NCBI GenBank assembly: GCA_910592005.1
Contig: CAJVPP010000021.1
Span: 1 to 64,000 of the forward strand
DNA: 64,000 nt
Direction: 5' to 3'
Source: Funneliformis mosseae
Taxonomy: Eukaryota > Glomeromycota > Glomeromycetes > Glomerales > Glomeraceae
Shown one piece after another: positions 49,044 through 61,833 of this stretch; position 1 is the stretch's first letter; each line of letters opens with the position of its first letter. The position numbers and the translations under genes are program-made. The notes below the pieces were generated by a model, which saw nothing but the letters and a program-made list of their open reading frames with translations, was not told where the DNA came from and made no database searches.

Positions 49044-50329
49044 ATGTGTGATCCCGTAGAATCATAAAAAAAAAATTTCATGCAATTTGCAATTTAAATA
49101 TATAAAAATTTATGATTAAATAAAATTAATAATATTAAAATATTTTTTTTTATTTAAGTCGAATAAAGATTTAATTTTCTAATCATCCTATAAGCTTTCA
49201 AGTGATTTTGTTAATGACATCTCATTTATTTTTGATTCAAATAAATCGAAAAGGCGGTGGCGGTAATAAAATCACCGATATTGTCTTGCGAAAAATTACG
49301 TATTGCTTGGACTTTGGTTTTGGAATAATCCAAGCTGGTGGTGTCAACTGCACGTTAATGGTAGTGAGGTGGTGGGCATTGGTATCTATTGGCAAGTTGG
49401 TCAACTTTAAGGAAAATTCCATCTTAGCCGGTCATCATTAATTAGGTCCAAGTTTTTAATAAAAATAATCAAAGTATTCATTTAAAATTTTGCTTATATC
49501 CAGATTAATTCAAAATTTTCGGTTATAAGAATCTGAGATGACTTTTATTATGATATAATAATCTGATCAGAATTAGAAATTGAAGAATTAGTATAATACT
49601 GAAAATTGGATAACATTTAATTTTAACAATACTTTTACTAAACCTTTATATAAAATAAGTATAACTGTATTCTTTAACCTTATATTTTTATAGCTTCTGC
49701 AGTATTTAATATATTAAAGTTTTTTAAAGATAAACTATTGAAATTACTAAATGCTTTATTTCTGTTATTGATTTAGACTTTATTTTTTAATATTAACTTT
49801 AATTATTATACATAATATAAGATATATAATTAAAATATATTATTTTGTTTTTATTTTTTTAATTATTTACCAAGTATTATTAAAATTACTTTATTTTCTT
49901 TTATAATTATTATGCTAAATTTATTGTATTTTTTGAATTTTATTATAAAATTACTAGTAATCTTTATTTTTAAATAAAAATTTTATATATAATTTCTAAT
50001 AATATATTAATTAATATTATTTTAATTAATAGAATTTAATTAATATAATATACTAATAAAAATAAGTTTAATTGCCAATCTGCCGGTTAATCAAAGTATT
50101 TGATTATAATTTAATAGTAAATCTTATGGCTAATTAAATATATTAGAAATAAAAATTTTAAATCTCAATTTTTTTATCTATTAAATTCTAATGTTAAAAA
50201 TATAAAATACATCTTATTTTTATCAGTAATTTTATTTTAATGCTTTATTATAGTTTATATGTTAAAAACCGTAAATTTTTTTTAATCAAAAAATATCTGA
50301 TGAAGAAAAACAAATAAACATAACTATAA
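49044..50329. other. Spacer right of the gene island
   Basis: About 1.3 kb. A less AT-rich patch at 49,240-49,440 (GGCGGTGGCGGTAATAAAATC and following) stands out and could be the remnant of a gene exon, but neither strand gives a recognisable protein. From 49,500 the sequence becomes strongly AT-rich with no gene seen. Confidence 0.45.
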
Positions 50330-50337
50330 GATTAATA

Positions 50338-51170
50338 TGAAAGTTTATCTAGAAATTAATAAGAAGAAATTTATTGTTTATGTTATTAATACAAATAATA
50401 ATATTAAATTAGGCTATATATGTGAATCAGACATTATTGTAAAAATTTATTTAATTGTGTCTAAAGTCATTAATGAAACTTACAAATATTTTTCAATACT
50501 AGAATATGATATTTATAACCTTTGATTATAGAATTTAATAATGAATATTTAACTAAATAATTAGTATCAAATATAATATTTTATTCTTTTAAAATATCAA
50601 TTAATAAACTTTTAGTTTTAATTATAAAGTTAGGTATTTCAATGATGATTCTGATAATTTTATTAAATATCAATTAAGTTTTATATATCAATATCATAAT
50701 AAATAAAGCTTTTTTATTCAAAAAATTAATAATAAGAATTGTCAATTTAAAATATTTTAAAATGAGAGATTAATTGTGAATTATAATAATATTTTACTGA
50801 ATAATATTTAAAAGAAAGTAAGAGTATTGAAAAATTATGATAGAAAATTTTATTTAGAATTAATCATCTAAATACAATTGATGTATTAGAAAATTATATA
50901 AAATAATCAATTTGTAATATAATAGAGTAAGATAATATTTAGACAATAACATAAGCATTTGAGTAAAGTTTAAAATAGAAAATTGTTATTACTAAAATTA
51001 ATTAGTATTAATTTTTTGATAAATAAAAAAAACAACAAATAAGCATTATAAAGTTTACTACTTATCTTAAGTCAAATTATTAATTTTTTGATTATGAATT
51101 GAGTTCTTGGTAAAGAATGATTAAGAATGTTAGTTATACTAATATAATACTATATATAAAAAAAGAATTT
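50338..51170 (+). pseudogene. Unrecognised conserved-looking protein relic
   Basis: ATG 50,338 opens 62 codons (MKVYLEINKKKFIVYVINTN, then KLGYICESDIIVKIYLIVSK). After TGA the theme continues in broken frames: FFIQKINNKNCQFKIF near 50,720, ERLIVNYNNILLNNI near 50,765 and VRVLKNYDRKFYLELI near 50,820. Stops are mainly TAA and TAG. The style matches a Rhizophagus lineage family as far as I recall, but I cannot name a function. Confidence 0.35.
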
Positions 51171-51230
51171 AAGGTTAGTTAATTTGTTCTAAATTATATA
51201 ATAGTTATATTTTTTAAAAACACAAAAAAA

Positions 51231-52790
51231 TCTAATAAAATATTATTTTTATCTTAGTTGAAATTTGAACATGTACTTTAAATTATTCTAATAATTGTAA
51301 TATACTTTCATACTTATATATTATGAATTTGCTGAATATTATTTTTTATAATTTACAAGGTACAAAAACTGAGATTAAAAATAAAAAAATTAGAAAAGTT
51401 ACTGATTAGTTATAAATGATTATCAATCAATTTTAGAAAAGTTTTAACAAAATAATTTAGAATAATAAGTATGAGTTTGATAAAAAGTAATGAATTCTAT
51501 TTATAATTGCGGAGAATTTTAGACATAATAAAATTTAATGTGAATTACAAGTAATATAAATTATTTATTATTAAATTTAAGTATAATACTAATTTAAATA
51601 TATTACCTTTTTTAGATTTCAAATGATTTAATTTGTGTTATAAAAAAATATAACTATATAAATAGTTTAAGATATTCTATGAAAAATAAACCTATTATAA
51701 AATGAAATTATATATTAAAATAAAAGATAGATTGTGTAATACATAATGAAACAACTTTTCAATTAAATGATAAATAAAAATCAGGTTAAAGGCTTAAAGA
51801 TGAACAACCATTATGTAAAAAGGGTTAAGAACATTCTATTCATGTTAGTGATTTTTTAACAGAAATTATTGGAAGATTAAAATTAAATAAAATAATATAA
51901 TAATTCTGCATAAAGCTCATATAATAATTAATCCTAAAAAAAATTTTGATGAATAGTAAAATATAAATTATTTGATTAATCAAGTAAAATAAATATATTA
52001 TAAATTAATTTATAAAAATTATATTTTTAATATTATAATTATATATATAGATTAAAATCTAAGCAATTCTAATTTTTAAAAAAATATATTCTGGAATGAT
52101 CAAAGTATTTGCATTTAATAATTTCTCTAGTTATGCAAAATCGGCTGATGATATTTTCAATGCAGTAAATATAAATCTTAATTCTGATGAAAAGTAACCA
52201 ATTATATATAATATTATTTTTAATGAGCAAGTTTAAAGTATAGTATTTTCTGCTGATTATTCAAATGAAAAACTTTGTGAAAAATCTAAAGAAATGAAAA
52301 TAATTTTACAAGAACGTAATTTATGAAAGCCAGAATTAAAAGGATTTTATGATATTAAGAAGTCATTATTAAAAAATCCAAAATGTTATACATATTATAT
52401 TTTAGCAGCTTAAGAAAATTTCTTAATCAGAAACTAATTTTATAAAAAGTTATTAAAAGTTTAAAGCATAAAGTAATTTTTTATCCAAAATTTCATTATA
52501 AACTTAATAATATTGAAAAGTATTGGAAAGTTGTAAAATAATATATTCAATAATATTATAATTATATATAGAAAGGATTATAAGAAATAGTTCTAAAAGC
52601 ATAAATTTAGTTTTTTGAATCATATACGTAAATATGCTCAAAAATTAGTAAAATTTATAAAATGTTATAGAAAAAGATTAATAGATTTGCAGGTTATATA
52701 TGTTTTTAAAAAATATGAATCATATAAAACTATTTCAGATTTTATTTTTGAAAATATTGATAAATTAATAAAGTAAAATTTTTTACAATT
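51231..52790 (+). pseudogene. DDE transposase relic 2
   Basis: Same transposase family as the relic at 12.7-14.8 kb. Readable blocks are CVIHNETTF near 51,735 (first Asp expected where Asn stands), SIHVSDFLTEIIGRLKLNK near 51,835, KVFAFNNFSSYA near 52,105 (second Asp now Asn), and DYSNEKLCEKSKEMKIILQE near 52,255. NL-stop-KPELKGF follows at 52,323, with TGA where Trp is expected, and a basic C-terminus ends near 52,790. Stops of the TAA type fall at likely Gln sites. Upstream of 51,700 only fragments can be read. Inverted repeats were not found. Confidence 0.6.
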
Positions 52791-54678
52791 TAAATTTTAA
52801 TCAGATTTTAAATTTTAAATTTATTAAATCATATTAGTATATAATATAAATTTTAGCCAATTACAAATTAGTATTATATTTATCACATAATTATAAAAAA
52901 TTTTAAATTTAAAATATACTTGATGGCTTTTTATGATACACACTATAGTATTGATATAGCATATATTTTAAATATAATCCTCTTTATATTTACTTATTTT
53001 ATTTAAATTAATTGATTAATCTTAAGCTAACATTTCTAAAGATAAAACTTTTTTATTAATTACATTATTAGATAAGTTAAAAACTTCATGTTTTACATAA
53101 TTTGAAATAGTATTATTAATAATAGATATAAAATCAAAAGGATCCTGAATTTTATCATTTATCTTTAGCTTATATAATAGAAGAACTGGATTTATAAAAA
53201 GATATTTAAAAGTATTCACTTTTATAGCTATTATTTCTTTTTAATTATTAAAATAATACCCTTCATAGGATTTTGATTAATTTGATATGAATACTTTCAA
53301 ACTTTTTTTTCTTTAGATCCTACCAATTTTTGATTACTTTTTATAGTATAATTACACTAATTATCAAAAATTGTATTAATTATAGCTGATTTAAGATCTA
53401 GTATTTTTTTTGCATAAAATTTAAAACTAAAGAGCAATAAAGTTTAACTTTGAATTTCTATAAATCTATCACGAGATGTCTTAAATGCAACTTTTACCTG
53501 ATCATTAGAGAGAATGTGCTTATCATCTATATATGTAAAACTAAATGATTGTAAAAATTCTTGTATAGTTTCTCAATGATTTGCTAAATATATTTTATAT
53601 AAATCCTTTCTTACTAAATTCTCAAAATTATCTTTAGCATTATAATATATATCTTTTTATTATATAATATTTTTAGTCTTTAATTCTTTTATTACATTAT
53701 CTTTATTATAACCTTGCTTGTAAAAATGAAATAGACATAAAAAATATTTTTTAACTTTAGGTAGACTAAAATATTCTACAAAATTTTTATCACAAAGTTT
53801 ATTCCTATTCTTAATACTCATATTATTTCTACAGTAAAAATTTCACATATAAAAATGCTTAAATGTTATAATATCTACAACTAAACGTTTTAAATCAAAT
53901 TTAAGAAATTTGGCTTCTTCAAGAATAAGATTTTGAAAGTAGTAATTAAGGTTGCTAGATAAAACTTAAAGGTTTTGTAAGTCATCTAAATGGAAAATGG
54001 TAAAATTTAGCAAAATTATATAAAAACTTATTAAAAAATCTGTGAAATTTTAAAAAAGATAAAATTATATTAAAGCTTATAAAAATGTAAAACTATATCA
54101 AAATCTTAGTAAAAAATTAGCAAAACTATAGTTTAGATATTTTGCCAAATTCAAAATGAGTATAGATAAATAACCTTAGTAGTAATTATCTCAAAATCTG
54201 TATTTTAATAACTAATACTTCAGCATTATGAACTTTTTTACAAATCTTTATAATTCCAATTTTATTTATTTAAACTTGCTCCTATACTAGCAATAAGGCT
54301 ATATGAAATCTTAAATAAATTTCTTATTAAGAGATATTTTTGATGCTCAACCTCAATAAATGATATTACAGTAAATGATTGATCAAATTTATAGAAAATA
54401 ATATCTTTATCCTATTCCCTATGACTTTTTATTACTATAGGTAGATCATTGAGCTAAGCAATTTCAAGTTTTATGTAAATATTTTCATAACCTAGTAGGT
54501 AAAAAGTTTATTAAAAATTTTTAATAATAGAGAAAAAGTATATGTTTTTTATAATTACAAATTCAGAACATTATCTGGATAAATACTTTAACATTAACTG
54601 AAGTTTCAGTATTTGTAATACCTATAATTACATTAAAGTGATTAGATTTTTAAAAGAAATTCCAGCCTTCGTAGTAAA

Positions 54679-57410
54679 TAGGGATAGTTAAGTCCATCCT
54701 AGTCCAGTCTTAGTCCTAGGACCTATAAGTCCTGTTAAATGAACCTGCAGATCAAATTCTGATAATAAGTCTCAGAACTTAGTTCTAAGATTTAAATCTA
54801 ACTAGTTTTTTTTGTTCTGATTAACAGGTTCATATTATCAAGTACTAAAATTGACATGATTCATCATTTTGGATCATTCAGAATTCAATTTTCTGAAAAA
54901 ATACTTCTTTTTTATCATAAGCATTAATACCTGGGAAATATAATAATTACATAATTTATGAATCAGAAGACATAAATCATTAGTAATTTATTACTAACAT
55001 GAATATGAATAAACTGCAATTGCAAATATTTTATATTTCATTTTTTTTTCTCACTAAGAAGATTTTCTTTTTTTTTGCAAAAAGGTAAGATTTTTTTTTA
55101 TATATATTATTTAATATATTTACTAACTATCACTATTATTTTTTCTCTAATTTGCTTACCAATTTTATTATTGATCTAATTTTTTGTACATAATAACATC
55201 CTTACAATTTCTGGATATAATTAATTTTAAATCTTGCTAATGGTATTGCCTGCAATAAAAAAAGCTTATTCACAAGCTACACTCATTACTTATATTACTA
55301 GATAATCTCTAACAATCAATAAAAGTATTGAAAATTCACCAGAATAGGCTCATCACCAAAGAAACAGATTCACATTTTCATCTTATGGTAAAGCCAAGTA
55401 TCATTTTAATTCTGCAATATTGGAATTAGAACTAGTTAAATCTTGTGTTGCTTGGATTCTTAAATGATGTTTCTTTAATTAGTAAAAGTAATCTCGCGAT
55501 GATGTAAAGTTTTCTTAAAGGAAAATTTGAGATTGTAATTGTTGAGCAGAATATAAAGAAAATTGGTCTTGTAAGACATTAATTACCTTTGTTATTAGTT
55601 CACTTAATTCAAAAAGAAAGAGTTTATTTTAGGGGTCTAATATAAATGTAATAGTAGTTGTATTATCAATAATTATCTAATAATCTTCAAGTTTTTGATT
55701 AATTGAAACAGCTAGCATATATTGATCGAAATTTTCTATTTCTATACAATATTTTAGATGATCCCAAATTTTATTAAAATAAAATTGTATATCGGTTACA
55801 GTTAGATACATTGAACCTAAGAGAATTTTAATTGCTTTTTTGATAGGTTCTAAAATGATAAATATTTCCTATTTATTATAATTAAAAAATGTTTAGTTTT
55901 ATAATTTAAAAAAAATTTATTAATACATATATTTTACCTTTATTTTAGTATATGTGGTAGTATTTGATATTAAATTATATAATCTTTTATGCTTAATTAC
56001 AAGCATTTTTAATGCTGTTTTCATTTGTTGAAACTTATAAAGCATATAGTATATAGAATTCCATCTTGTTTTAATATTTATTTCTGGTTATAAATACTTA
56101 AGTTTTTCTACAACACATAATTCACGCAAATCATCACATAATAAAATAGAATTTTTGATTTTTATCATCAATGTTCATTTAATTCAAATATCTTTATTGA
56201 TAATTTCCATCCCTTATTTAACTACTAGATTAAGTATATACACTGAACAACAATAATATCTAAAAGATAAATAATTTAAAGCTTATTCAAGTTTTCCTTT
56301 AATTGTCATCCACATATCACCATTGCAGATTCATTATCTGTGATAAGTGCTGATGTTTTATTTGTTAGATTAAATTTTTCAAGAACATTACTAATTGCAT
56401 TTGCAATATTAATCCCTGTATGACAAGTTTTAAAAAGAATAATATTAAGTAAAAATCGTTAAAGATCCTAATCTTGATTAATATAATAAATTATTAAACC
56501 AAAATATGATTCACTGCTCATTGTTGATATCCATATATCGGCTGTAAATAATATTTTTTTTGGTATCTTATTTAAATTATATTTAATATTTGAATGACGT
56601 TTATTGAATTCTAAAATAATCATTTCTTTTATTTGATGCTGGTCTAGAACTTTATAACAAAGGTCAAAAATATTCATCATTTCAATGAATTTCCTGTTTT
56701 TAACAATACTAAAAGGTTGTTGATCATTGATTATCTAAATAACAACTGATTGATCTTATTCTGATTTTTCTTTTATAGGCTAAGAAGTTGTACACTTAAA
56801 ATTAAATACTTCAGATTTTTAGAATTATTATACTATGTTGAGTAAAAAGATGACGTTTTATAGTAAAATTTCCTGATTTTTTAGAAAATACATTATTACA
56901 CTTTTACAAACAGACATTCTTGGATTATCTTTAGTTTCATAATCTATATAATTTCATAAATATGAAGTTTTGCATAAATTTTGTAAATTTTTAGAAGAAG
57001 GTTGAGTAGGTTCTAATTCAACTTCTGGTTCATTATTTAAACATTAAAAGAATTCATAGTTAAGTTATGTAAATAAATAATTGTGTAATGAGGCGTAATG
57101 CAAATATTTATAAAGTTAGATCAGAAAAATTTTTATATCACATGTTTTTAATTCAAATAATATTCTAATTAAAACTATTTATTTGTGAAATTCTATTTCA
57201 ACTTTAATAAAATAATTTAAAAATAGAACAAAATTTTTAACTTTAATAAATTAACTTAATTAAAATTTTATATTGTATTATAATAAATAAATTTTAATAT
57301 GATTGGTTAGGACTTAATTTTTATTAGTCTAAAAATAGGACCTAATAATCTATAGAATTAATCTAAGAACTAAGTCTTTAGGTCTAGGATCTAAGACTTT
57401 ACCAACCTTA
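54679..57410 (-). mobile_element. hAT transposon relic with 8-bp target duplication
   Basis: The ends are imperfect inverted repeats: TAGGGATAGTTAAGTCC on the left and, read from the right, TAAGGTTGGTAAAGTCT. The flanks GTAGTAAA (54,671-54,678) and ATAGTAAA (57,411-57,418) match at 7 of 8 bases, and the mismatch is a G/A transition. Eight-base duplications are the hallmark of hAT elements. It interrupts the copy 2 primase/helicase gene. Confidence 0.8.
55160..57060 (-). pseudogene. hAT transposase relic
   Basis: Read on the minus strand. A BED-like zinc-finger remnant (NPRMSVCKSV) lies near 56,910. MMNIFDLCYKVLDQHQIKEM and KILFTADIWISTMSSESYFG (56,680-56,470) cover the start of the catalytic core. 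SALITDNESAMVICG near 56,340 carries a core Asp. The C-terminal dimerisation region has ENVNLFLW, FSILLIVRDYLVI and AFFIAGNTISKI near 55,330-55,200. Stops occur within otherwise readable frames, for example after VACE near 55,255 (the family has Gln or Arg there). Confidence 0.75.
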
Positions 57411-59124
57411 ATAGTAAATGTATAAGTCATGCAATTGAGTTTATTTTAAGTAGTATTAATGTCTAAGAAGTCTTCTTTTCGCCATTTTCCATCTATGTCT
57501 CTATAATAAATATGAGTTTTGAAAGATAATTTAAAAGCTTTTTCTACTAATATTTAAACTATATTAAGATTTATTACAATAATTATTACGCATTTGCTTT
57601 ATTTCAGAAACTTAAACCCAATCTGTATAGCTTCAGTCCCATTATTTGAATTATAAAGATACTCAACAGCTTACTTATAAGTGATTAAAATTTATTATCA
57701 ATTACTTAGATATTTTCATCACAATAAGCCTTGAGGAATATAGAGTTTCATTTGCTAATGCATTTATGGGTAAAATATGTTAAGCTAATCTTAATATATT
57801 ACACATTGTATTTTTAGATTCCTATACATTTAAACTGCTATTCATTTGACATTGAATTGCATTGATTTCATCTAAAATAGCTATAAAGACTGAGAACTCT
57901 ATATAAGAGAGACTTGAACTATAATAAATATTCTACTTATTTACAGATAAGCTTTGTTTATCTTGATAATTATAGATTTTAAATCTGGATAATTTAAAAT
58001 CATTAATTTTACTTATTGATTCATTACTAAAAAATTTCAATAAGAAATCCAAATTATGCAAAGCAAATTAGCTTTATTCTTGATTAAGAAATTAAGATAT
58101 TTTCTTAGACTTTTTGTTTTTTTCATCATCATAAAAGAATGAATCAAAGTTATACTAGATTCTCTGCTCAAGAAATTGGAATAAGATCTTGAAAAATCTT
58201 CCATTTTCTTTATATTAATAACTTCTTCAAATAATTCAGAAAGTAAATAGGGATTTAATACAGCTTTGGCTATTCTTTTATTTAATCTCTACTTTTATGT
58301 TTTTCTTTTAATTCAACTTTATCTGATACTTTATCAAATCTCAATCCCTTATTATCTGACTTGTATTATTTTTGACAATAACATTTAAGTATGAAATCTT
58401 CATTTTTGAATAAATTTGTAAAGTTAGTTTTTTCATATTTAACATTATATATAAGACATTTTTTAACTGATTGTGCTTCAAAATTAATAAAACTATTTTC
58501 AATTTTCTAATCTAAAGTCACTTATATTTTTCAATAATTAGATTTGTACCTTTATTTAAAGCATTTTCATTATTGATAGGCTGGGATTTATTTTATTGGC
58601 TCTTTTGAAGAAAAGGTTTGTGATCAGATTACAAAATAATTTTCTTTAGGTTAAACCAGATAATCTTCTAGCTTATGAAATCCATTTTTTACAAAAGAAA
58701 TAATAGGTCTTTTTATACATTCCTCAAGAAATCAAAGATTAAAATCTATTTTGAAAAGGTTAACATTAATGAATCTTGAATAAGATTTTCAACTAATTCC
58801 ATAACTTTTCTGTGAAACTTTTAAGTTCTTTACAATTTACGAATTAAGCCTAAGGATAAATGATATAATAGCTATATTTTTCAGTATTTAAGTTCGCTAA
58901 GGTAAAAGAATTTAATAAAGTATACAATTTAAAGCTTTGAATAGTTCAGATTAATCTGAAAATTTTCAGTTCAGATCAATTTCAGTTTAGTTTCAGATTG
59001 CAAAAAATTCAATTTGAAAATTTTTGGTTCAGTTCAGATTTTTTTAGATTATAAATCTAATTCAAATTGAAAAAAATCTGAACTGAACTGAAAATTTCAG
59101 ATTAATCTAAAATTTAGATTGTTT

Positions 59125-59343
59125 GGAATGATTTTTTTATTATTCGTTTAAAATGATAATTTTATCATTCCAATTGAATGATCCTTTTATTATTCTTTTA
59201 GAACAATAATTTAATCATTTTAATTGAATAATTTTCTTATTATTTATTTAGAACGATAACTTCAATCATTCTAAATGAATGATTCTTTTATCATTCTTTT
59301 GGAATGATAATTTAATTATTTTAATTGAACGATACTTTTATCA
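59125..59343. repeat. ~54-bp tandem repeat, about four copies
   Basis: Units follow GAATGATTCTTTTATTATTCTTTTAG then AACGATAATTTAATCATTCTAATT, repeated about four times with point differences. Each unit contains an inverted pair (GAATGAT / ATCATTC), so single strands could fold into hairpins. Confidence 0.75.
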
Positions 59344-59900
59344 TAAAATAATTGTGAAACTTTTAAGAGAATTGCAAAATACTTACAAAATTTCAAGAAG
59401 AATCACAAAGTAATTGCGAAACTCTAAGAGAATTGTAAATTACTTGCAAAACTCTAAGAGAATCGTAAAGTAATTGCAAAACTTTTAAAAGAATCACAAA
59501 TTACTTGTGAAACTTCAAGAAGAATCGCAAAGTAATTGCAAAACTCTAAGAGAATCACAAATTACTTGCAAAATTCTAAGAGAAATCGTAAAATATTTGC
59601 AAAACTTTTAAGAGAATTGCAAAATGTTTGCGAAATTCTAGGAGAATCGTAAAATACTTGATAAACTCTAAGAGAATTGCGAAATAATTGTGAAACTCTT
59701 TAGAGAATTACAAATTACTTGTGAAACTCTAAGTGAAATCGCAAGGTAATTGCGAAATTTTTAAGAGAATTGCAAATTATTTGTGAAACTCTAAAGGAAA
59801 TCATAAAGTAATTACAAAACTCTAAGAAAATCACAAATTACTTGCGAAACTCTAAGGGAATTGCAGAATAATTATGAAACTCTTTAGAGAATCGCATATT
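59344..59900. repeat. ~31-bp minisatellite, about 17-18 copies
   Basis: The repeating theme AGAGAATCGCAAARTAATTG then CGAAACTCTA recurs with small length changes (29-34 bases) and many C/T and A/G variants. Spacing is near-regular with no unique spacers, so it is a minisatellite rather than a CRISPR-like array. Confidence 0.85.
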
Positions 59901-60401
59901 AGGTTCCCTTTGATATTTGAATATATTGAACTGAACTTTCAAATTAATCTGAAATTTTCAGTTTAATTCAGATTTTTACTAATTTATGGTTCAGTTTAGT
60001 TTCAGATTGGCATTTTTAAGATTTATAATCTTTACTGAACTGAACTGAAATTTTTAATTCAGTTTTAGATTAGCCTATAATCCAGACTGAACTGAACTAT
60101 TTAAAGCATTAATACAATCTAATATTAAGCTTAATGTATCTGCACAAGCAACTAAAATTTGAAACATCAAATCTCCATGAGTATTTTTTTCATTATTTAG
60201 AGAAGGAAGTTCAGAATTATTTGGATCAGACTTTTGCCTTGCATCAATACCAATAATCAAATGAAAAGGTTGATTTCCATCAATATATTCATATGTATCA
60301 GGTATTCTATAAACTTCAGAGAAATGATTGACCAATATAAACTTTTTTTTTATTCAAATTATATATTAAAAATAAATCTTTTTGAGTTAGTATATATCTA
60401 A

Positions 60402-61273
60402 AAGTGCAGTATCATTTTTATTAACAGAGCTGACATAGCTATTAAATTTAAGCTAATATTTATAATATATATGTTTTTTATAGTTAGATTTATAATCAAA
60501 ATCTATTATATTTTTGAGAATTATTTTTGCTTCATTATATTTAACCAATTTTTGATTTAGACATTGTTATTATAATGAATCACATAAACGTTTTTTTACT
60601 TTACTAGATAAACATTTTATTTATTTATATATATATAATATTTGTATATGCGTTTTGATCTGATAAAGGTATATATAATAATATTTTATAACTATAATAA
60701 TTAGTAGATAAATCTTTAAAATAAAATTAATTATTCTAATTATAACAAATGCATGACCAAAAAGTCAAAAAAGTTATGTCATTTGATTTTGCCAAGAAAA
60801 ATATAAATTTGATTTATATACTTATTATATACAATCATAATAGCATTTTATCATTGTTTATATATTCATAGAATTGAAAAAATCTGGGTCAAGGTGGTTA
60901 TAGACCAGAAGGGTAATACATATTTTTTATAGAAAATACAGTAAGCTAAATAGGTCAATACATAATATATGTGATAAACATATAGGCAAATATTAAAGTA
61001 AAGAGAATTATCATAGAAAAAAGTAAAATGAATTATATGCAAAAATTGCTATATTTGAGAATTCATTTGATTTATCTAATTCAAAAATAAATTATAGATA
61101 CTATATGTTTACAAATTTTGATTATGTAGTTGAGATAAGTATGTTATCCATATTTATCTATATAAAAAAATTACATATAGGTATAATAAACAAAATAGTT
61201 AACTAAATATAAACTTGTGAATAGACAGGAATAGTTATTTTTTTGTCTATTTTACTAGTTATTCTTGTAAATA
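60402..61273. other. AT-rich spacer
   Basis: About 870 bases with no readable protein on either strand. TATATA runs occur near 60,630. Nothing else is supported. Confidence 0.5.
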
Positions 61274-61350
61274 CAGTCAACTCTTAATATGGCGAACTCT
61301 TGATATAATGAATTTTTTGAACAGATATAATAAAAATACTCTTATTATAG
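61274..61350 (+). mobile_element. pogo/Tigger-like terminal fragment
   Basis: CAGTCAACTCTTAATATGGC at 61,274, then GAACTCTTGATATAATGAA, preceded by TA, resembles the CAGTC...GATATAACGAA ends of pogo/Tigger elements. It is cut off at 61,351 by the LTR, and no partner end was found. Confidence 0.4.
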
Positions 61351-61827
61351 TGTTACGGTCAGTTCTTTAAGTTGCTTATGAGTGGTAAGTGAAGCAATAT
61401 TTATAGGTGGTAATCAGAAGGTTTAATTTGATATTTAGATTTAGAAGAGTGTCAGTAAATTAACAGTTTATTTAATAACTATAACAATAGAGTACTGCCT
61501 CAGTCAGCGCTCTGTACTATACAATTATATTAAAGGGATTAAACTAAACTATTATATAAAACTATATGTCAGACACACTGCTAAGCTAAAGGAAATTGTC
61601 CTCTATTTATATAAAATGAAAAATATAAAGTTATCGAAGATATAAAAGAAATAAATATAATAAATAAGATAAATAAAATATAATAAATATATGAGATAAA
61701 TAAGACAAAATAAATAAAAGAAATATATGTTATAGTCGACATAGATGACATAGAAGACATATATGATTTTTTAGGGATCGACGTCATCCTTTAGATCATC
61801 ATCATCCATGTTTTCTTTTGTGTAACA
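61351..61827 (-). mobile_element. Solo LTR, minus orientation
   Basis: Read on the minus strand it starts TGTTACACAAAAG and ends GACCGTAACA, the TGTTA...TAACA form of LTRs. It contains a TATAAATAG box (plus 61,603-61,611) and downstream an AATAAA signal (plus 61,468-61,473). The length is 477 bp. No clear 5-bp target duplication is seen (CTATT versus TATAG in plus orientation). No internal retroelement region adjoins it, so it is solo. Confidence 0.65.
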
Positions 61828-61833
61828 CTATTT

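Larger units (their letters stand above)
58940..60101. mobile_element. Non-autonomous element full of tandem repeats (MULE-like, tentative)
   Basis: It sits inside the copy 2 primase/helicase gene. Ends: AATAGTTCAG at 58,940 and its inverse CTGAACTATT at 60,092-60,101. Flanks TAAAGCTTTG (58,930-58,939) and TAAAGCATTA (60,102-60,111) match at 8 of 10, suggesting a 9-10-bp target duplication as in Mutator-like elements. Terminal ~170-bp zones are built from CTGAA/TTCAG words in both orientations. The interior consists of two different tandem repeats. There is no coding capacity. Confidence 0.6.
52990..60400 (-). pseudogene. Primase / UL9-like helicase relic, copy 2 (split by two insertions)
   Basis: The N-terminal part is at 60,335-60,105 (YRIPDTYEYIDGN, IGIDARQKSDPNNSELPSL). 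It resumes at 58,930-57,420: EKYSYHIIY near 58,840 keeps a primase-like S-x-H; FHKLEDYLV, NFEAQSVKKCLIYNVKYEK and ILDEINAIQCQMNSS (Walker B, near 57,870) follow. The C-terminal part is at 54,670-52,990 (FIEVEHQKYLL, RFIEIQS, FKFYAKKILDLKSAIINTI, VGSKEKKFESIHIKLI). Order and sequence match copy 1 at 0.6-3.97 kb. The gene is cut by the element at 58,940-60,101 and by the hAT at 54,679-57,410; without them it is ~3.5 kb, like copy 1. Walker A is not recognisable. It is also worn by point changes. Confidence 0.7.

Noticed and set aside
49202..49441. Open frames on both strands in a less AT-rich patch
   Set aside because: Neither translation resembles a known protein; listed only as a possible exon remnant within the spacer.
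59344..59900. CRISPR-like array
   Set aside because: The units abut with no unique spacers and vary in length; it is a eukaryotic minisatellite.
61274..61827. A single TIR element from ATAGTGTTAC to GTAACACTAT
   Set aside because: The 10-base inverse match is explained by TGTTAC...GTAACA LTR ends; the internal TATA box and AATAAA signal on the minus strand fit an LTR better.
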